Source: Misgurnus anguillicaudatus | Taxonomy: Eukaryota; Chordata; Actinopteri; Cypriniformes; Cobitidae | Length of the DNA stretch: 64,000 nucleotides | Direction of reading: 5' to 3' | NCBI RefSeq assembly: GCF_027580225.2 | Contig: NC_073356.2 | Span: 14,165,501-14,229,500, forward strand | Part shown: positions 35,906-46,943 of the stretch, one piece after another | Layout of the letters: every line of letters begins with the position of its first letter | Numbering within the stretch: the first letter of the stretch is position 1 | The notes under the pieces: model-generated | Database searches by the model: none | Seen by the model: the letters and a program-made list of their open reading frames with translations, nothing else | Told to the model about the DNA's origin: nothing | Position numbers and translations under genes: made by a program

Positions 35906-36639
35906 TAGTAATAATGTAAGCTTTCATAATAATTTATTGAAACCTTATCCAGTGTGATGGAGTTACTTTACACAATTTCACTCATATTTGCAGTCCATTT
36001 CAATAAAAAAATAACTGAGTACAATTGCGTTTTTGGAGATGTGAATTAAATATTTGAATTGTAATTGTGATGTTTCAGCGGAGCGGTGAGTGTGTAATTG
36101 TGCACTACATAAGCATTTAGGCGGTCTGCAATACTTTGCCACGCCTTTTCTCTTTGCTTTATCACTGTGGTGGTGTTGCCTTTCTTCTTAATTATGTCTT
36201 TTACCTCCTCGTATGGATTTGTGCCTCTGACGGGGAAAAGAACGCCGCTAGTTGCCATGGTGAATCGGTGAATCTGTGATCGGTGGCGGGGTCTAGTTGA
36301 GTGAGCCGTGAGCGCGCACCTATCCAGGATTGGTTTCACCTGGCTTGATGAATCCGTGTCTGATCATCCTGGCTTGGTCTTTGTGCAACCAATTAAGCCT
36401 GGACGCACTTGTTTTGGCTTCATTGAGCTCAGCTCAGTCATTTATCCTGGATGTCTTAATTCTACTTTTGTGCAACAGGCCCCTGATGATAGAGTCCATA
36501 CATATCAGTCTACCCATTTTTTCTATTTTATAATGGAAGTTATGCATGTGTTACAGATTTTTTGGGAGACAACATACTTTGTAGGAATAAAATGCCAAAA
36601 GCAATAATACTGAATAAATGGAGAAGGGGCGATTCTTTA

Positions 36640-37015
36640 AAGTTTCAAGTTTTTATTTATTTATATAGCACATTTTTATGCAATTTGTATTGCCCAAAGT
36701 GCTTAACAATTTAAAAGAAAAAGAACAAATTATATTTATTCAAATTTTTATGTCCACATTTATGAAGAGGAAGCAACAACATTATGGATGTGACAATTCT
36801 GAAAGCCGCACTTATCTAACCATAGAAAATATTTGGGGAAAAAACTACTTATGAAAAGTAATACAAAGACCTCATATTGGTGTTTAGGCCAAATGGAAAT
36901 GTACTATGGATGTGTGAGTGAATGGGTGAATGTGAGGCAAAATTGTAAAGCGCTTTGGAGGGCCATTGGTCTATGAAAGTTCTATATAAATGCAGTCCAT
37001 TTACTATTTAGGCCA
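36640..37015. repeat. Retroposon fragments (AAAGCGCTTTGGAG type)
   Basis: TTTATTTATATAGCACATTT..GCCCAAAGTGCTTAACA at 36650-36720 and GAATGGGTGAATGTGAGGC..GTAAAGCGCTTTGGAG..TATATAAATGCAGTCCATTT at 36928-37010 are common fish retroposon ends. No reverse transcriptase frame is present. Confidence 0.5.
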
Positions 37016-37225
37016 CCAAATACTGACATCTCAGATATCAGTATGGTTCAAAACTTTCGGTAAAAACTATTTTTCATGGAAAGGTTGGCAGTTGTGTAAA
37101 GTATGTTAACTGAATCAACCTAATGTCACCTTTGTGATTTAGTTTATTCACAATTAAACCCTTTTATTATGTAATAATTATGCACACTTTCATATATGCA
37201 TACCTCAAGGATTCTCACAAACATT

Positions 37226-37432
37226 TAACCCATTTGTGCCTGATGCTGTGTGCCGAAACATTACATCTACGGCCGGTTACTTTTATTTCATGTTTCTAAG
37301 TTCTACAGAGGCTTAGATATTAAGTTTTTGGTAGATGTTGACAATTCTTAGTATTTTTTCGAAAAACCCTCAGGAGATAAGGGTATTTATACTAGAATAA
37401 CATATAGGCGTTTTAGGAGTAAATGGGTTAAT
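37226..37432. mobile_element. Possible small MITE (TAACCCATTT ends)
   Basis: TAACCCATTTGTGCC at the left and GTAAATGGGTTA at the right are short inverted repeats about 200 bp apart. The rest is not recognised. Confidence 0.35.
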
Positions 37433-38718
37433 AAAGGTTTTAACTGCAGATCTTGGTTTATTTGATGCCCTATGTCCCCATCATTCTTCAATAATTGAAG
37501 CATCATAACGCTGGGATTAAAAGGGCACATTAAATATGCAGCTTCTCTGCGGTCGGCCGCAGCTCTTATATGTGCTGTCACTCATCTTGTTGGTCTGCGG
37601 CCCCCTCTACCGCATCTTTCTCTCACTTGTGCATGCAATCTTTTGGATGTAGTTTTAAGTTATGTGTAGTGCAAGAGAGTGCGAGTATGAGCGCAAGGAG
37701 TGTAAATCTGCTTCTAGATGAATTAGTATTTCCGATCCACCACCCGAACCAAAGAGTGTACACTCACAAAAGGAGAATTTACTCGATCTGAACCTAAACA
37801 AAAATAGAAAGAGAAAATGAAAAAAGGAGGGGTAAGAAAGAAAGAAGTGTTTTTTTTGTTTACCTTTATCCAAAGATGACACACACAGAATCAAGAAATG
37901 TACAGTACATGTTTAGGTGCTGGTCAACATGTACTGTTGTTCAGTGTTCGAATTATGTCAAAGCTTATGGGGGGTCCCCTAGCTAAGCCCCACCCCCTCG
38001 GCCAAGCCCCACCCACCCTTCATTATAGGGTCGCTGTGACTTGACAAAGTAAGATGTGATCCTGGATCAACAATCATCTGATCCTGGTTTTAATCAAAGA
38101 AACCCCAAATTACCCTTAACTCAAACCCTTAACGTTTTTTACCCTTCAAATTGAAACACTGCAAGGCCAGACATTTTAAACAGAATAGGGGTAAAATAGG
38201 GTGGACCTAAGTGCCTACTCTCAAATTACATAATTTTACTATATAGTATTAGTTAAATGGATTACATTGCGTTTTTTTAAATCATAGATCAAATAATAAT
38301 TTTCGGATCAGCAAAACTGGGGCTGGGAAATTAAAATAAGAACAAATTAAGAAATGAACATTTTCTATAAAAATAGAAAGAACAAAGTTACAAATAAAGT
38401 AAGATCTAAATAAAGAGAGAAGTTGTGGATTAAAAGTGCATATTTTTTATTTTTCTTGCCAAAAATGACAATCGTTTTGCTAGATAAGACCCTTATGCCT
38501 CGTTTGGGATCATTTAGAGTCCTTTGAAACTGCAATTTTAAATTGAATTAAAACTGTTAATTGTTGGGGTCCATTAAAATGAGAAAAATTCTGGAATGTT
38601 TTCCTCAAAAAACACAATTTCTTTTCTACTTAACAAAGAAAGACATCAACATTTTGGATGACATGGTGGTGAGTAAATTATCTGGATTTTTTAAAAGAAA
38701 ATGAACTAATCCTTTAAT

Positions 38719-38766
<48 letters not shown>

Positions 38767-41446
38767 TAAATCATGTTTTCATTTAAATCTAATAATGTCA
38801 ACACACTACATCTATGAGCAGTCAATACTAATATAGCTTTTAAGGTCACTGCCTATATGAGCGTGACTGTAGCATTACTCAGTCCATGACACAGCATAGC
38901 TTGTGCATTGACAGAAACCCCACAGACATTATTTTCACACATCCTCTTCATCTCTCTTCTCTCAACCTCAAGAGTAATGTACAGCCCATAATCACAGAAA
39001 ATGTGCGGCTTGAAACAGGAAATTAAATGAAGATCCAATCCGTGATGCCAAAACATATAGCAATGGAAAAGAGTGTCAAAAGAATATAATTTTTTGTCAA
39101 TATTTCTCCTGACAAAGCCATAACTGCAAGCTTGCACTTTCAAATCTTTCAAATTAGTAAAATCTATTTAATTACCTTAACAAGTTAACTGATTAATTGC
39201 TGCCCCGACATCATTAAGGCCAAAAACAATTATACTTTTTTATTCTATTAACTGTTTAATGTGTCAGTCGATTACTCATAAGTCCCATGTTAAGTGTGAC
39301 AGCAGAGTAAATGCAATTGGTCATGACCTGACTCTGTGGCCACCTTAACTAAAGCTGATCTTTGCATCTCCAATAGAGAAGCTTAAATTGCACAAATTTT
39401 GTCAGTATCACCCCAAAGAGGTCATATAATTCATCTTATTTCTCCAACCCATAAAAAGAGCCATAAGGAGATAATGTGTTCAGCACAGGCCCAAATTAAG
39501 ACATCCTGTATAGAGAAGTGGGTTAAGGGGGCAGTGATGGATGGGCTGGCCCGTTTTCTTTGGTGACTAATGACAACCCCTTCACTTCTCTAACGTTTTG
39601 ACTCCACCAAGAGACTGTTCGAGAACGCCTTTGGAGGGTCATCTTGTTGTTTATTTCACTGGTAAAGTGCATCTTCTGAAGAATCATACAAATCTGCGAA
39701 GCTGGTTGAAAAGCTGATTTGGTTCTGGTCTACTTGATGAACCAGCAGCACAGCCATGCTGTTCATAAATATATAAAACACAACCTTTATAATTAGTTTT
39801 GTACACACTGGAGAGATATTGTGACTGTAGTAGCTTTTCAAATGTAGTAGCATTTAGCAGACTCTTTTATCCAAAATGACTAACAACAGTAAGTAGAACA
39901 TTTCTGTATGTGATTTGCTATACGGAAGTGCTATACAAGGTTTCAACAATTTTACAAAAACAAGTCCTAGTTGCTTGCAGTTTTTTGCCAGTAATTGAAT
40001 CGATCCATTTTATCATGATCTAGTTGTTAGTTGCATCAGTCTAGCCCAGTGGTTCTCAAACTGGGGGGCGGGTTGAATTAATAAAAATTTTTAAAGCAAC
40101 CAACTAACTTACTTTTTAAGTTGAACCAGCTTTTTATTTTTTACAGAGACTGAGCCGTATATGCAGTGGAAAAGCGCCAATAAATTAAAGGGAAGATTTT
40201 CATCTTTCACAGGTTGACCCCAAAAGTGACTCTTTGTCTGTGCAGGTGATGTCTTTCTGACTAGATTAGCTCACAGAATTTAACAGGCCATCCACAGTGG
40301 TCTGTTTGATGAAAGGTCCCGCCTTAATCTGTCCGTAGTACCCAAGCTTTTATCGGTCATTCTGGCGCATTGTTCTCCACTCTTCGATCTATTCAGACCC
40401 CACAAATGCAGACCCAAACCAAACTGATTACTATAATAAAGACTTATTGTGCTTTCTTTTCATTCCATTTTCATTTCAAAGGATTGTTAGTGCCGAGCCA
40501 GCTCTAAATTATGATTATTATCACTCAGGGAGGCAGGCTGATTCATTTCCAAGAGGGAGGACAGCCATGGATCCACAAACACTTCAGCTGATATGAGGAA
40601 TAGCAGATCAAAGCACTGAATGTTGTGGAGGGGGCAGGGGAGCGAAAATAGAGAAAAGGAGTGTAAAAAACATGCAGGCAGATGCTGTACACAGAGACAA
40701 ATAAAGATAGCATGGATGGATTACCTTTTTTTCAAATTCACCAAGCAACTAAACTTGATCCACAAACCTCTGTTTCATTGTGGGTAATCTACACGAGGAG
40801 AGAATGTCGTGGCTTTTTCACCTGCATGAGACTGTTGTTATTTGTCAGCTCACTCGCACTTTTAGATGTCATCCCAGTTCTTGCTGTAAATAATTTATCA
40901 GGTCAGCATCATTCTGAGCCTGTGCTCCATGTCCTTAAAAGCTGAGCCATACCAACTGAGGAAAAATGTGTGACAAATCACTGGTTTTGATGTATACAAT
41001 CGTAGCTTTTTATTTAAATGCCTTTATTTTATGTTAAAGAATTTGCATGGGGCGATGCGAATGACGCGATATGGGCGGCGTGTTTGTCGTGAAAATACGC
41101 CTCAAACACGTCTTCGCCCAAGTTGAAAATATATAAATTTGCATGTTAAATCCTGTGAGTAATCTAGAGCGAGTAACACGATGCCCCGCGTTTGGTGTGT
41201 ACGTAGCGTTAGAGGGTTTTGCAGCGAAAGACAGTCAAATTTCTGAAATATCAATGACCATAGTGACAATCTGTGAAAATAAGGCATTTCAATAACTGAC
41301 TAATAACCGTTTCATTGCCATTAAAGTGAAAATATTGAACCTAAACATAAGAGCCTGTTAAAAAAGCTAATTTACAAGAAAACATGTCAGACGCACTTAG
41401 GATTTTGCATCTAAACTCTTTATACTGTATGTAAATCTGAAACATG
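37433..41446. other. Long non-coding region with scattered repeat fragments
   Basis: I see no gene. Fragments include a GGGGTCCCCTAGCTAAGCCC repeat (about 37930-38060), a GACATGGTGGTGAGTAAATT repeat (about 38520-38715), a SINE tail (CATTTAGCAGACTCTTTTAT, 39849-39890), a TGGTTCTCAAACTGGGG fragment (40050), and CpG-bearing repeat sequence at 41045-41210. Under the rims3 model this is intron 1. Short open frames have no domain. Confidence 0.5.
38725..38767 (+). repeat. (CT)n microsatellite
   Basis: Uninterrupted CT dinucleotides with a TTTCTCTCT end. Confidence 0.95.
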
Positions 41447-41873
41447 TTAAAGGGCACATTTCATGCAAATCTGACTTTTTCCATGTTTAAGTGCTATAAT
41501 TGGGTCCCCAGTGCTTCTATTAACCTAGAAAATAGAAAATGTGAAAAAGATCAACCTAGGAACTTAGTTTTGGTAAACCATTCTCTGCAAGCATGTGAAA
41601 AAATAGGTCACTGAAATGTGGCTCCCCTTGTGATGTCAGAAGGGGATAATAGCGCCCCTTAATCTGGACTATCCAACAACTGCACTCCTATGTAGTTGAT
41701 AGATCAGCTCATTTGCATTTAAAAGGACACACACAAAAACGGCACAGTTTTGCTCACACCTACAAAGTGGCATTTTTAACATTTTATAATAAATTATTTA
41801 TAAAATATTTTGAGCTAGAACTTCACATATGTACTTGACATCTTAAAAAAGTCTTGTGAAATGTCCCATTTAA
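41447..41873 (+). mobile_element. TTAA-flanked MITE, copy 1 of 3
   Basis: Begins TTAAAGGGCACATTTCATGC and ends TTGTGAAATGTCCCATTTAA, with TTAA at both ends. The interior shares GTGCTATAATTGGGTCCCCA and CCCCTTGTGATGTCAGAAGG with the copies at 44035 (reversed) and 49046. Nothing is encoded. Confidence 0.8.
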
Positions 41874-41990
41874 AGCATGTAATTTTTTATTAAATGTTTT
41901 GCATTTTTTAATCTTGCACTAAAATACCTGTGTCTACATCTGTATATTTAAATAGTTACATTTGTGAAATAAAACACAGTCCTTAAAACC

Positions 41991-42263
41991 CAAAGTATAG
42001 TGTATGCAAACGTACGCACACGGTTGAATGCACAGCCTTGCAAAGTATAGTTTATTTGACTCATGTACACAGACTGCGCATTGGGACATGGCCACATACT
42101 AAATTGTCATGTACACGCATGTGTGACTTAAGCGTTTGTACGTGGGATTTAAAAAATCCAGTGGTGCACGTATAATACTCGTGCACTCTTTTGATGACGA
42201 AAATTTTGTCATGCACACTGTACGCAGACCTTCGCTTACACATAAAAAATTGACTATACTTTG
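41991..42263. mobile_element. MITE with CAAAGTATAG ends
   Basis: Perfect 10-bp inverted ends CAAAGTATAG / CTATACTTTG, with an extra direct copy of the end at 42041. The interior is rich in TGTACGC/GCGTACA motifs, including a GTACGCACAC block. No coding content. Confidence 0.65.
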
Positions 42264-42350
42264 CCCTTTAGGGGAAACAACACAGTCTTGTAAATATATA
42301 TTGTAAATATAAATCTCTTTTGCCCAGTCTTAAAAGGTACAAATTAGCTT

Positions 42351-42643
42351 CCCAGCAAGCAAAAACCAAGACGTTAAAATGATGGCTAACTATAGACCCA
42401 ATATAGAACGGCTATGAGTAACCCACTTCTACCCTAAATAGCCTTGAATTTGATTACATGCCATTTTTGCCAAAATAACTTGAAGATGTATGATATTCAA
42501 ACATGTAGGCAAAGTTCAAGGTGTTTGCTTTCTTTTGTATTAAACTTATACGTATAGTCTATTCTTGGGCTATGGTAGACGTCTATTAGACTTTCACTGA
42601 CAGCCAAAATTTAGCCTTGTTTTAGCCCAAATTGCTTGCTGGG
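42351..42643. mobile_element. MITE with CCCAGCAAGCAA ends
   Basis: CCCAGCAAGCAA (42351) and TTGCTTGCTGGG (42632-42643) are perfect 12-bp inverted repeats. The interior contains AGTCTATTCTTGGGCTATGG. It lies only about 160 bp upstream of the rims3 exon acceptor. Confidence 0.75.
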
Positions 42644-42802
42644 TTACATTTTAGATGGAGGGAACAATAGCAATAATTCAAAGATAACTTCTAAGTTTAA
42701 ACACTAGGCCAACCCGCTGTTAAAAGCATTGTTTCATACTTGAATCATTCATCATTCATTATAGATCAACATTTAACTCTTTACTCACTGTCTTCCTCTC
42801 AG

Positions 42803-43085
42803 TCCAGCCCCGTGTCCAGAGGCTCCAGTTGAACCATGATGCTCAGCAGCTCAGTGGACGTCCCAAGTCCAGGGGGTATGAGCGCAGTGGCGGCCCGTAA
42901 CGTGATTCGCAGTTCCAGCATAAGCGGGGCCATGTACAATCTGGAAAAAAGCCCAAGTAACACGGGTCCCGACGCCACAGGCCTGGCTGGAAACAAGAAA
43001 CGTCGCTCCAGTCTCGGAGCCAAAATGGTGGCTATTGTGGGTCTGTCACAGTGGAGCAAGAGCACACTGCAACTCAACCAACAAG
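42803..43085 (+). CDS. rims3: rims3 first coding exon (RIM3, presynaptic)
   Basis: A polypyrimidine acceptor (TCTTCCTCTCAG, AG at 42801-42802) opens the exon. An in-frame TGA at 42830 precedes ATG 42836, fixing the start (ACCATGATG). 83 codons plus one base follow, to a donor (CAAG|GTAAGA, phase 1). The protein has ARNVIRSSSISG at residues 20-31, YNLEKSPSN at 34-42 and KKRRSSLGAKMVAIVGLSQW at 54-73. The last block is the hallmark of the short RIM proteins; the N-terminal SSSISG block and position at the start point to RIMS3 rather than RIMS1/2, whose matching segment is internal. RIM3 is a presynaptic active-zone protein with a single C-terminal C2B domain and affects vesicle exocytosis. The C2B exons are not in this window. 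Confidence 0.88.
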
Positions 43086-44034
43086 GTAAGACGCTTTGAC
43101 AATTTCTGTCTGGTTGTTTTATCTACCCTGTTGTTTGGTGTTATTTATGCTTGTTGCCTCAGTTGACTCTCACTGTAGCAGCCAGAACTATTTGTCATTT
43201 CTACTTTGTCGCTTTTTATTTTTCCCTCACCTCAACTTTCTTCGCTTGTTCGCTGCTAGTTGAGTTTGCTATTTCACATCTATGCACTTTCACAGTTAAG
43301 TCACTTCAAAATCACAGTCTAAATATATCCATTTGCCTATTTTCTGCCTCCAAGTTTTTTCTCTGCTTTTTGTTCTTTCTAGATCACAGCTTTCTGTGTC
43401 ATTGGGACTTTTTTGCAGGATTTGATATTTAAACCAAACTATCAAAACTAATTAAACATTTCCTTTGGATGATAGTAATGCCACAGTATATAGCCGACCT
43501 GTCCCTGATGTCTCAAAAGTGACAAATAATTATTATAGGATGGCAAAATAACTATTACTGCCTCGCGATGATTGCTGTTTTTCCTCACTTTTATAAAAAA
43601 GTCACTTTGCATAAAATATCACCAATTTGAAGATATCAATACTGTATAGATAAAGTGATTCATATCTTTAATGTTAAAAAATGAATAGCATGGCATGCCA
43701 GTTGCTTGGTTTTTGTCACACCCTCAGTAAAATCTCATTGGCATGTTAAAATGTTCTGATTGGCTGTGACATTTATACCTGACAAATACTTGAAATCTAA
43801 TAAATGTAGTTTTATTATGTTGTTTAAAATCAAATGCTTTATTTCTCATAAATCGTAACCAGTGGTCGTAAAAATAATAATGGGACTCCTGAGTGGCAAA
43901 GCTGAATATTATCATTATTGAATCATTGTGGTTGAGAAGTCAGATGTACAAAGAAAACAAAGTAACTTCAATACCTGGAAGCTTTCTGTCAGGAACAATT
44001 CAGGCAACAAACACTCTTCAATTTCCACACAATA
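43086..44034 (+). other. rims3 intron, no exon seen
   Basis: No open segment flanked by splice sites that resembles the next rims3 block. The following intron sequence to the window end likewise shows no rims3 exon that I can recognise, so the intron exceeds 20 kb if assembly is right. Confidence 0.5.
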
Positions 44035-44401
44035 TTAAAGGGGACATTTCGAAAGAAATGTTTAAGATGCTAAAATAAATCTCAAATAAAGCTCAAAATA
44101 CCATATAGATCATTTAATACATCATGTTTAAATCCTCACTTTGTAGGTGTGAGCAAAATCTGCCATTTTTGTGTGTCCTTTTAAATGCAAAAGAGCTGAT
44201 CTCTCCACTAAATGGCAGTGTCGTGGTTGGATAGTGCAGAATAAGGTGCAGTATTATTGCCTTCTGACATCACAAGGGGAGCCAAATTTCAATGAGCGAT
44301 TTTTCCACATGCTTACCAAAACTAAGTTACTGGGTTCACCCAGAAGCACTGGGGACCCAAAACATTGAAAAAATCAGATTTTTGTGATATGTCCTCTTTA
44401 A
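44035..44401 (-). mobile_element. TTAA-flanked MITE, copy 2 of 3 (reversed)
   Basis: TTAAAGGGGACATTTCGAAA to GATATGTCCTCTTTAA. The interior is the reverse complement of the family (AGAAGCACTGGGGACCC, GACATCACAAGGGGAGCC). Confidence 0.8.
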
Positions 44402-45282
44402 GATCCAGTTATAAAAAAACAAAATTTTGATGGTTGCTCTTTTGATAAACATCTTGCAGGTTCTGTAAAGGAGTTCATGCATTTATTTTGGGATTAATCA
44501 GATTTGAGCTCCATCTGAAAAAGATTAACTTTTGAAATGTTTTGTAGTGTAAACTTGGCATTAAGTCATACAGTTTGGGGTCCCTAAATAATAAATCAAG
44601 GCTGTGTAACTGGTGATATAAAGTAATACTTTTTATGGCCACAAGATATAAAGGTTGTACATTATTGAGAAGATTGTGCCCTGCTCGTGGAACAGGCTAA
44701 CCTCCTGATCACCCTACTTTACTCACCAATGGCTGAATATAACCATACTTGTGCCCAGAAATAAACCTGCATCTAAAGTGCATTAGTTCAAATTTAGTTG
44801 TTGAATGAGTGAAAGCGAGAAAGAGAGAGAGAGTGACCAACCTTGATTTCTATCTATGGATCTTTTTCTTTTCTTTTCTTTTGCCTCATTTCTTATTATA
44901 TCATGTTATTTTTACTCTCATCCAGTGTAACCATGCTCATGTGGAGTAATTGCAGCCTCTGTGCCCAGGAGGAAAGGCTGTGTAAATGTCTTTCTCGCTC
45001 GCTCTCTCTGTGTTGTGGCCAAATGATCGGTGTTGGATAAGGTCAACGTGATCTCAAGAGAAAACGTGTGTATTTTTACGTAAAGTGTGGTATCACACAC
45101 GTTTTCATAACGTATAATATCGATGTGTTGACAGGACTAATACGTTAATTATTTACGTATTAACAGCCTTACAGACGTACAGATTTTTACGTATATTCCT
45201 ATTCATAAATATTAAAATCGTGGGCATTGGCGTTTCTTCATGTGAATGACATGTTTTTAGTATTTTCTGACTTACTTATTTA
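44402..45282. other. Intronic DNA with simple repeats
   Basis: GA-rich tract at 44813-44834 and CTTTT-rich tract at 44864-44882. A CGTATTAAC/TTACGTA-rich patch spans 45070-45200. No gene seen. Confidence 0.45.
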
Positions 45283-45685
45283 AAGAGCACCTATGGTCCG
45301 ATTCACGATTTTACATTTCCTTTGGTGTGTATTAGTACATGTGAAAGATATGCAAAAGGTACAAACCCCAAAGTAAACAATGGCGCAAGTTATCATCTTC
45401 AACGTAAATCTCTTTTCTTGGTCTACTACAAACACACGGATTGTAGGCAACAGTTTACTTCCTGGGATTGGTGATGTAGACAAGACCGACAATTATCATA
45501 ATTCCTCCCACTTGGACTCACAGCCTGTAAGTTAACTTCTGTTAGCATTTCATTGTGAACGAATCTTTCAAACATGGTAAAGAGCGTCACATTTCCGGCT
45601 GACGTCAAAGGTATTCAGGCCAATCACAACGTACAGATTAGCTGGCCAATCAGAGACACAGAGCTATTTTCAGATAATGTATGTG
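45283..45685 (+). mobile_element. Non-autonomous fish repeat (AAAGAGCACCTATGGTCC type)
   Basis: Starts AAAGAGCACCTATGGTCCGA and contains GGCCAATCACAACG and CTGGCCAATCAGAG, a pattern I recognise as a widespread fish element. No right terminal repeat is found, so it is truncated. No frame with a domain. Confidence 0.5.
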
Positions 45686-46242
45686 ATTTTTTTATTTAAA
45701 CATTTTGAATGCACACATGAGAAGAAAGCAAAAGCTTGTCCGAGCAACAGTCGCTATGATGGGTATGTAGGATGGGTCTATATCTTTTTCTCTGTGACAT
45801 GTGTTTTAATCACATGCATGTTTTATAAAGCATGACCTTTTCATGTGCTGTCATCCCTTTTCTTCTTCCAGCAGGGTTGATGAGACTGCAGACTGGGTTT
45901 TGTTAAGGGGTTGGGGGAAGGGGGGTGATTTGGCTCCGTGGTTTACCTGTCTGGAGCGTTTAGTCAGCACCTCTGCTCTAGCCAAGCGTTTTTATCCAAA
46001 CTGTAGTCGTATTTACAGTAGCTGTGATGAAGATGAATACTGTTGCTGTCACTTTGTTTTGAGCTTAAGACGATGAAAGATGAAGTGAAATTGAGCGATG
46101 ATGAAGATTTCTATACTGTAGGTGATTGACTGGTAAACAGACTTCTATTTATGTGTAATTGCTTTTCAATTTTTAAGTACAGTCCTTTATAATTGTTTGG
46201 CAATATTTGGCTTTACTTAAGAGAAAGTGAACTAATGAAAAA
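45686..46242. other. Intronic DNA, no gene seen
   Basis: A 77-codon frame at 45843 has no domain. Nothing else supported. Confidence 0.45.
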
Positions 46243-46700
46243 GCTTTTACATGTATGCACTTAGGAGACACTACCCTACTGAAAAATCCAGCTAAAACCA
46301 GCATAAGCTGGTGAGCTGGTTTAAGCTGGTCTCCAGCTTGATTTTAGATGGTTTTGCTGGTGTAGGAAGCTGGTCTTGCTGGTGTAGCAAGCTGGTCTAG
46401 CTGTGTTTTGGTCACTTTTTAAGCTGGTCTAGCTGGACTTAGCTGGTCAGGCTGGGAGACCAGCTGGCCCACCAGCATGACCAGCTTTGTCAGGCTGGAA
46501 GGACCAGCATAAACCACCTTAAACCAGCTAAAACCAGCTACCAGCTTATGCTGGTCTTAGCTGGATTTTTCAATAGGGTATTCAAACCATATAGTATTTT
46601 ATCAATATGTTGTGTGTTCCCTGGGGGTCGAACACATAATCTTTGCATTGCTACATGCTAGTGCATTACTAACAATTGAGGTACAGGAACACAGGAGCAA
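46243..46700 (-). mobile_element. tRNA-derived SINE, split by a fold-back element
   Basis: The left piece (ATGTATGCACTTAGGAGACAC) and right piece (ATTCAAACCATATAGT, TGTGTTCCCTGGGGGTCGAA, GAGGTACAGGAACACAG) join in the order of the fish SINE seen at 30076. The right piece keeps the tRNA-like head read backwards, with a degraded B-box region (GGTTCGA-like). The 309-bp element at 46272 sits between them. Confidence 0.6.
46272..46580. mobile_element. AGCTGGT-rich fold-back element
   Basis: TACCCTACTGAAAAATCCAG and CTGGATTTTTCAATAGGGTA are inverted ends. The interior is a run of GCTGGT on the left and ACCAGC on the right, so nearly the whole 309 bp can fold back on itself. Confidence 0.85.
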
Positions 46701-46751
46701 TGAATCCAGCTTTTCAAACCTGCTTGATGGCAGGCTATGTACTCCTGTAAG

Positions 46752-46943
46752 TTAAAGCGACACTCCACTTTTTTTGAAAATCGATGCTAATGGTCTTATC
46801 AGATTCAATGGATTATGCTAAAAGTGGTACCGCCAAACCCGGAGATCAGCTGAATGGATTCCAAAACGGTAAAAATCAAATGTTTAACTCTATGGGAGAT
46901 TGAAAAAGAGCATCTTTTCAAAAAAAGTGGAGTGTGCCTTTAA
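46752..46943. mobile_element. TTAA-flanked MITE (CACTCCACTTTTTTTG ends)
   Basis: TTAAAGCGACACTCCACTTT and AAAGTGGAGTGTGCCTTTAA are inverted ends. The interior has CCGGAGATCAGCTGAATGGA and a CAAAACGGTAAAAATCAAAT block typical of a fish MITE. Confidence 0.8.

Larger units (their letters stand above)
34752..36258 (-). pseudogene. Harbinger Myb/SANT-like accessory protein, fragmented
   Basis: A first piece starts MATSGVLFPVRGTNPYEEV at 36258 and contains TTTVIKQREKAWQSIADRLN, matching the Lys..Trp..IA..N pattern of Myb/SANT-like DNA-binding domains of this superfamily. A second piece near 35090-35215 reads LTSPQQRPALELNKGRPVGE..IGPSQDATRFIQ. A third near 34930-34990 reads VSGSTVLPPKPPARAPDD, and a fourth near 34750-34830 contains DDDEETISLDSRRHD. 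In active relatives this protein helps the transposase reach the nucleus and DNA ends. The pieces lie on one strand in the expected order but need several introns or carry breaks. Confidence 0.6.
32902..36483 (-). mobile_element. PIF/Harbinger transposon, decayed, both genes recognisable
   Basis: The left end GGGGCCTATTGCACAAAA and the right end TTTTGTGCAACAGGCCCC are inverted repeats enclosing 3.58 kb. The minus strand carries remnants of the two proteins usual for this superfamily, a HARBI1-like transposase (33992-34716) and a Myb/SANT-like protein (about 34750-36258). TCCAGGAT and GGATCCTGG-type sub-terminal motifs recur near both ends. A 284-bp MITE is inserted at 35419. I could not identify a clean 3-bp target duplication. 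Confidence 0.85.

Noticed and set aside
44918..45040. A second rims3 exon after CTCATCCAG
   Set aside because: The translated segment does not resemble the expected RIM3 continuation and the region has no matching donor phase.
45843..46076. 77-codon frame after a TTCTTCCAG acceptor
   Set aside because: No similarity to RIM3 or any domain that I recognise.
46590..46700. A functional tRNA gene on the minus strand
   Set aside because: The tRNA-like head belongs to a SINE; the stem pairing and both promoter boxes are degraded.
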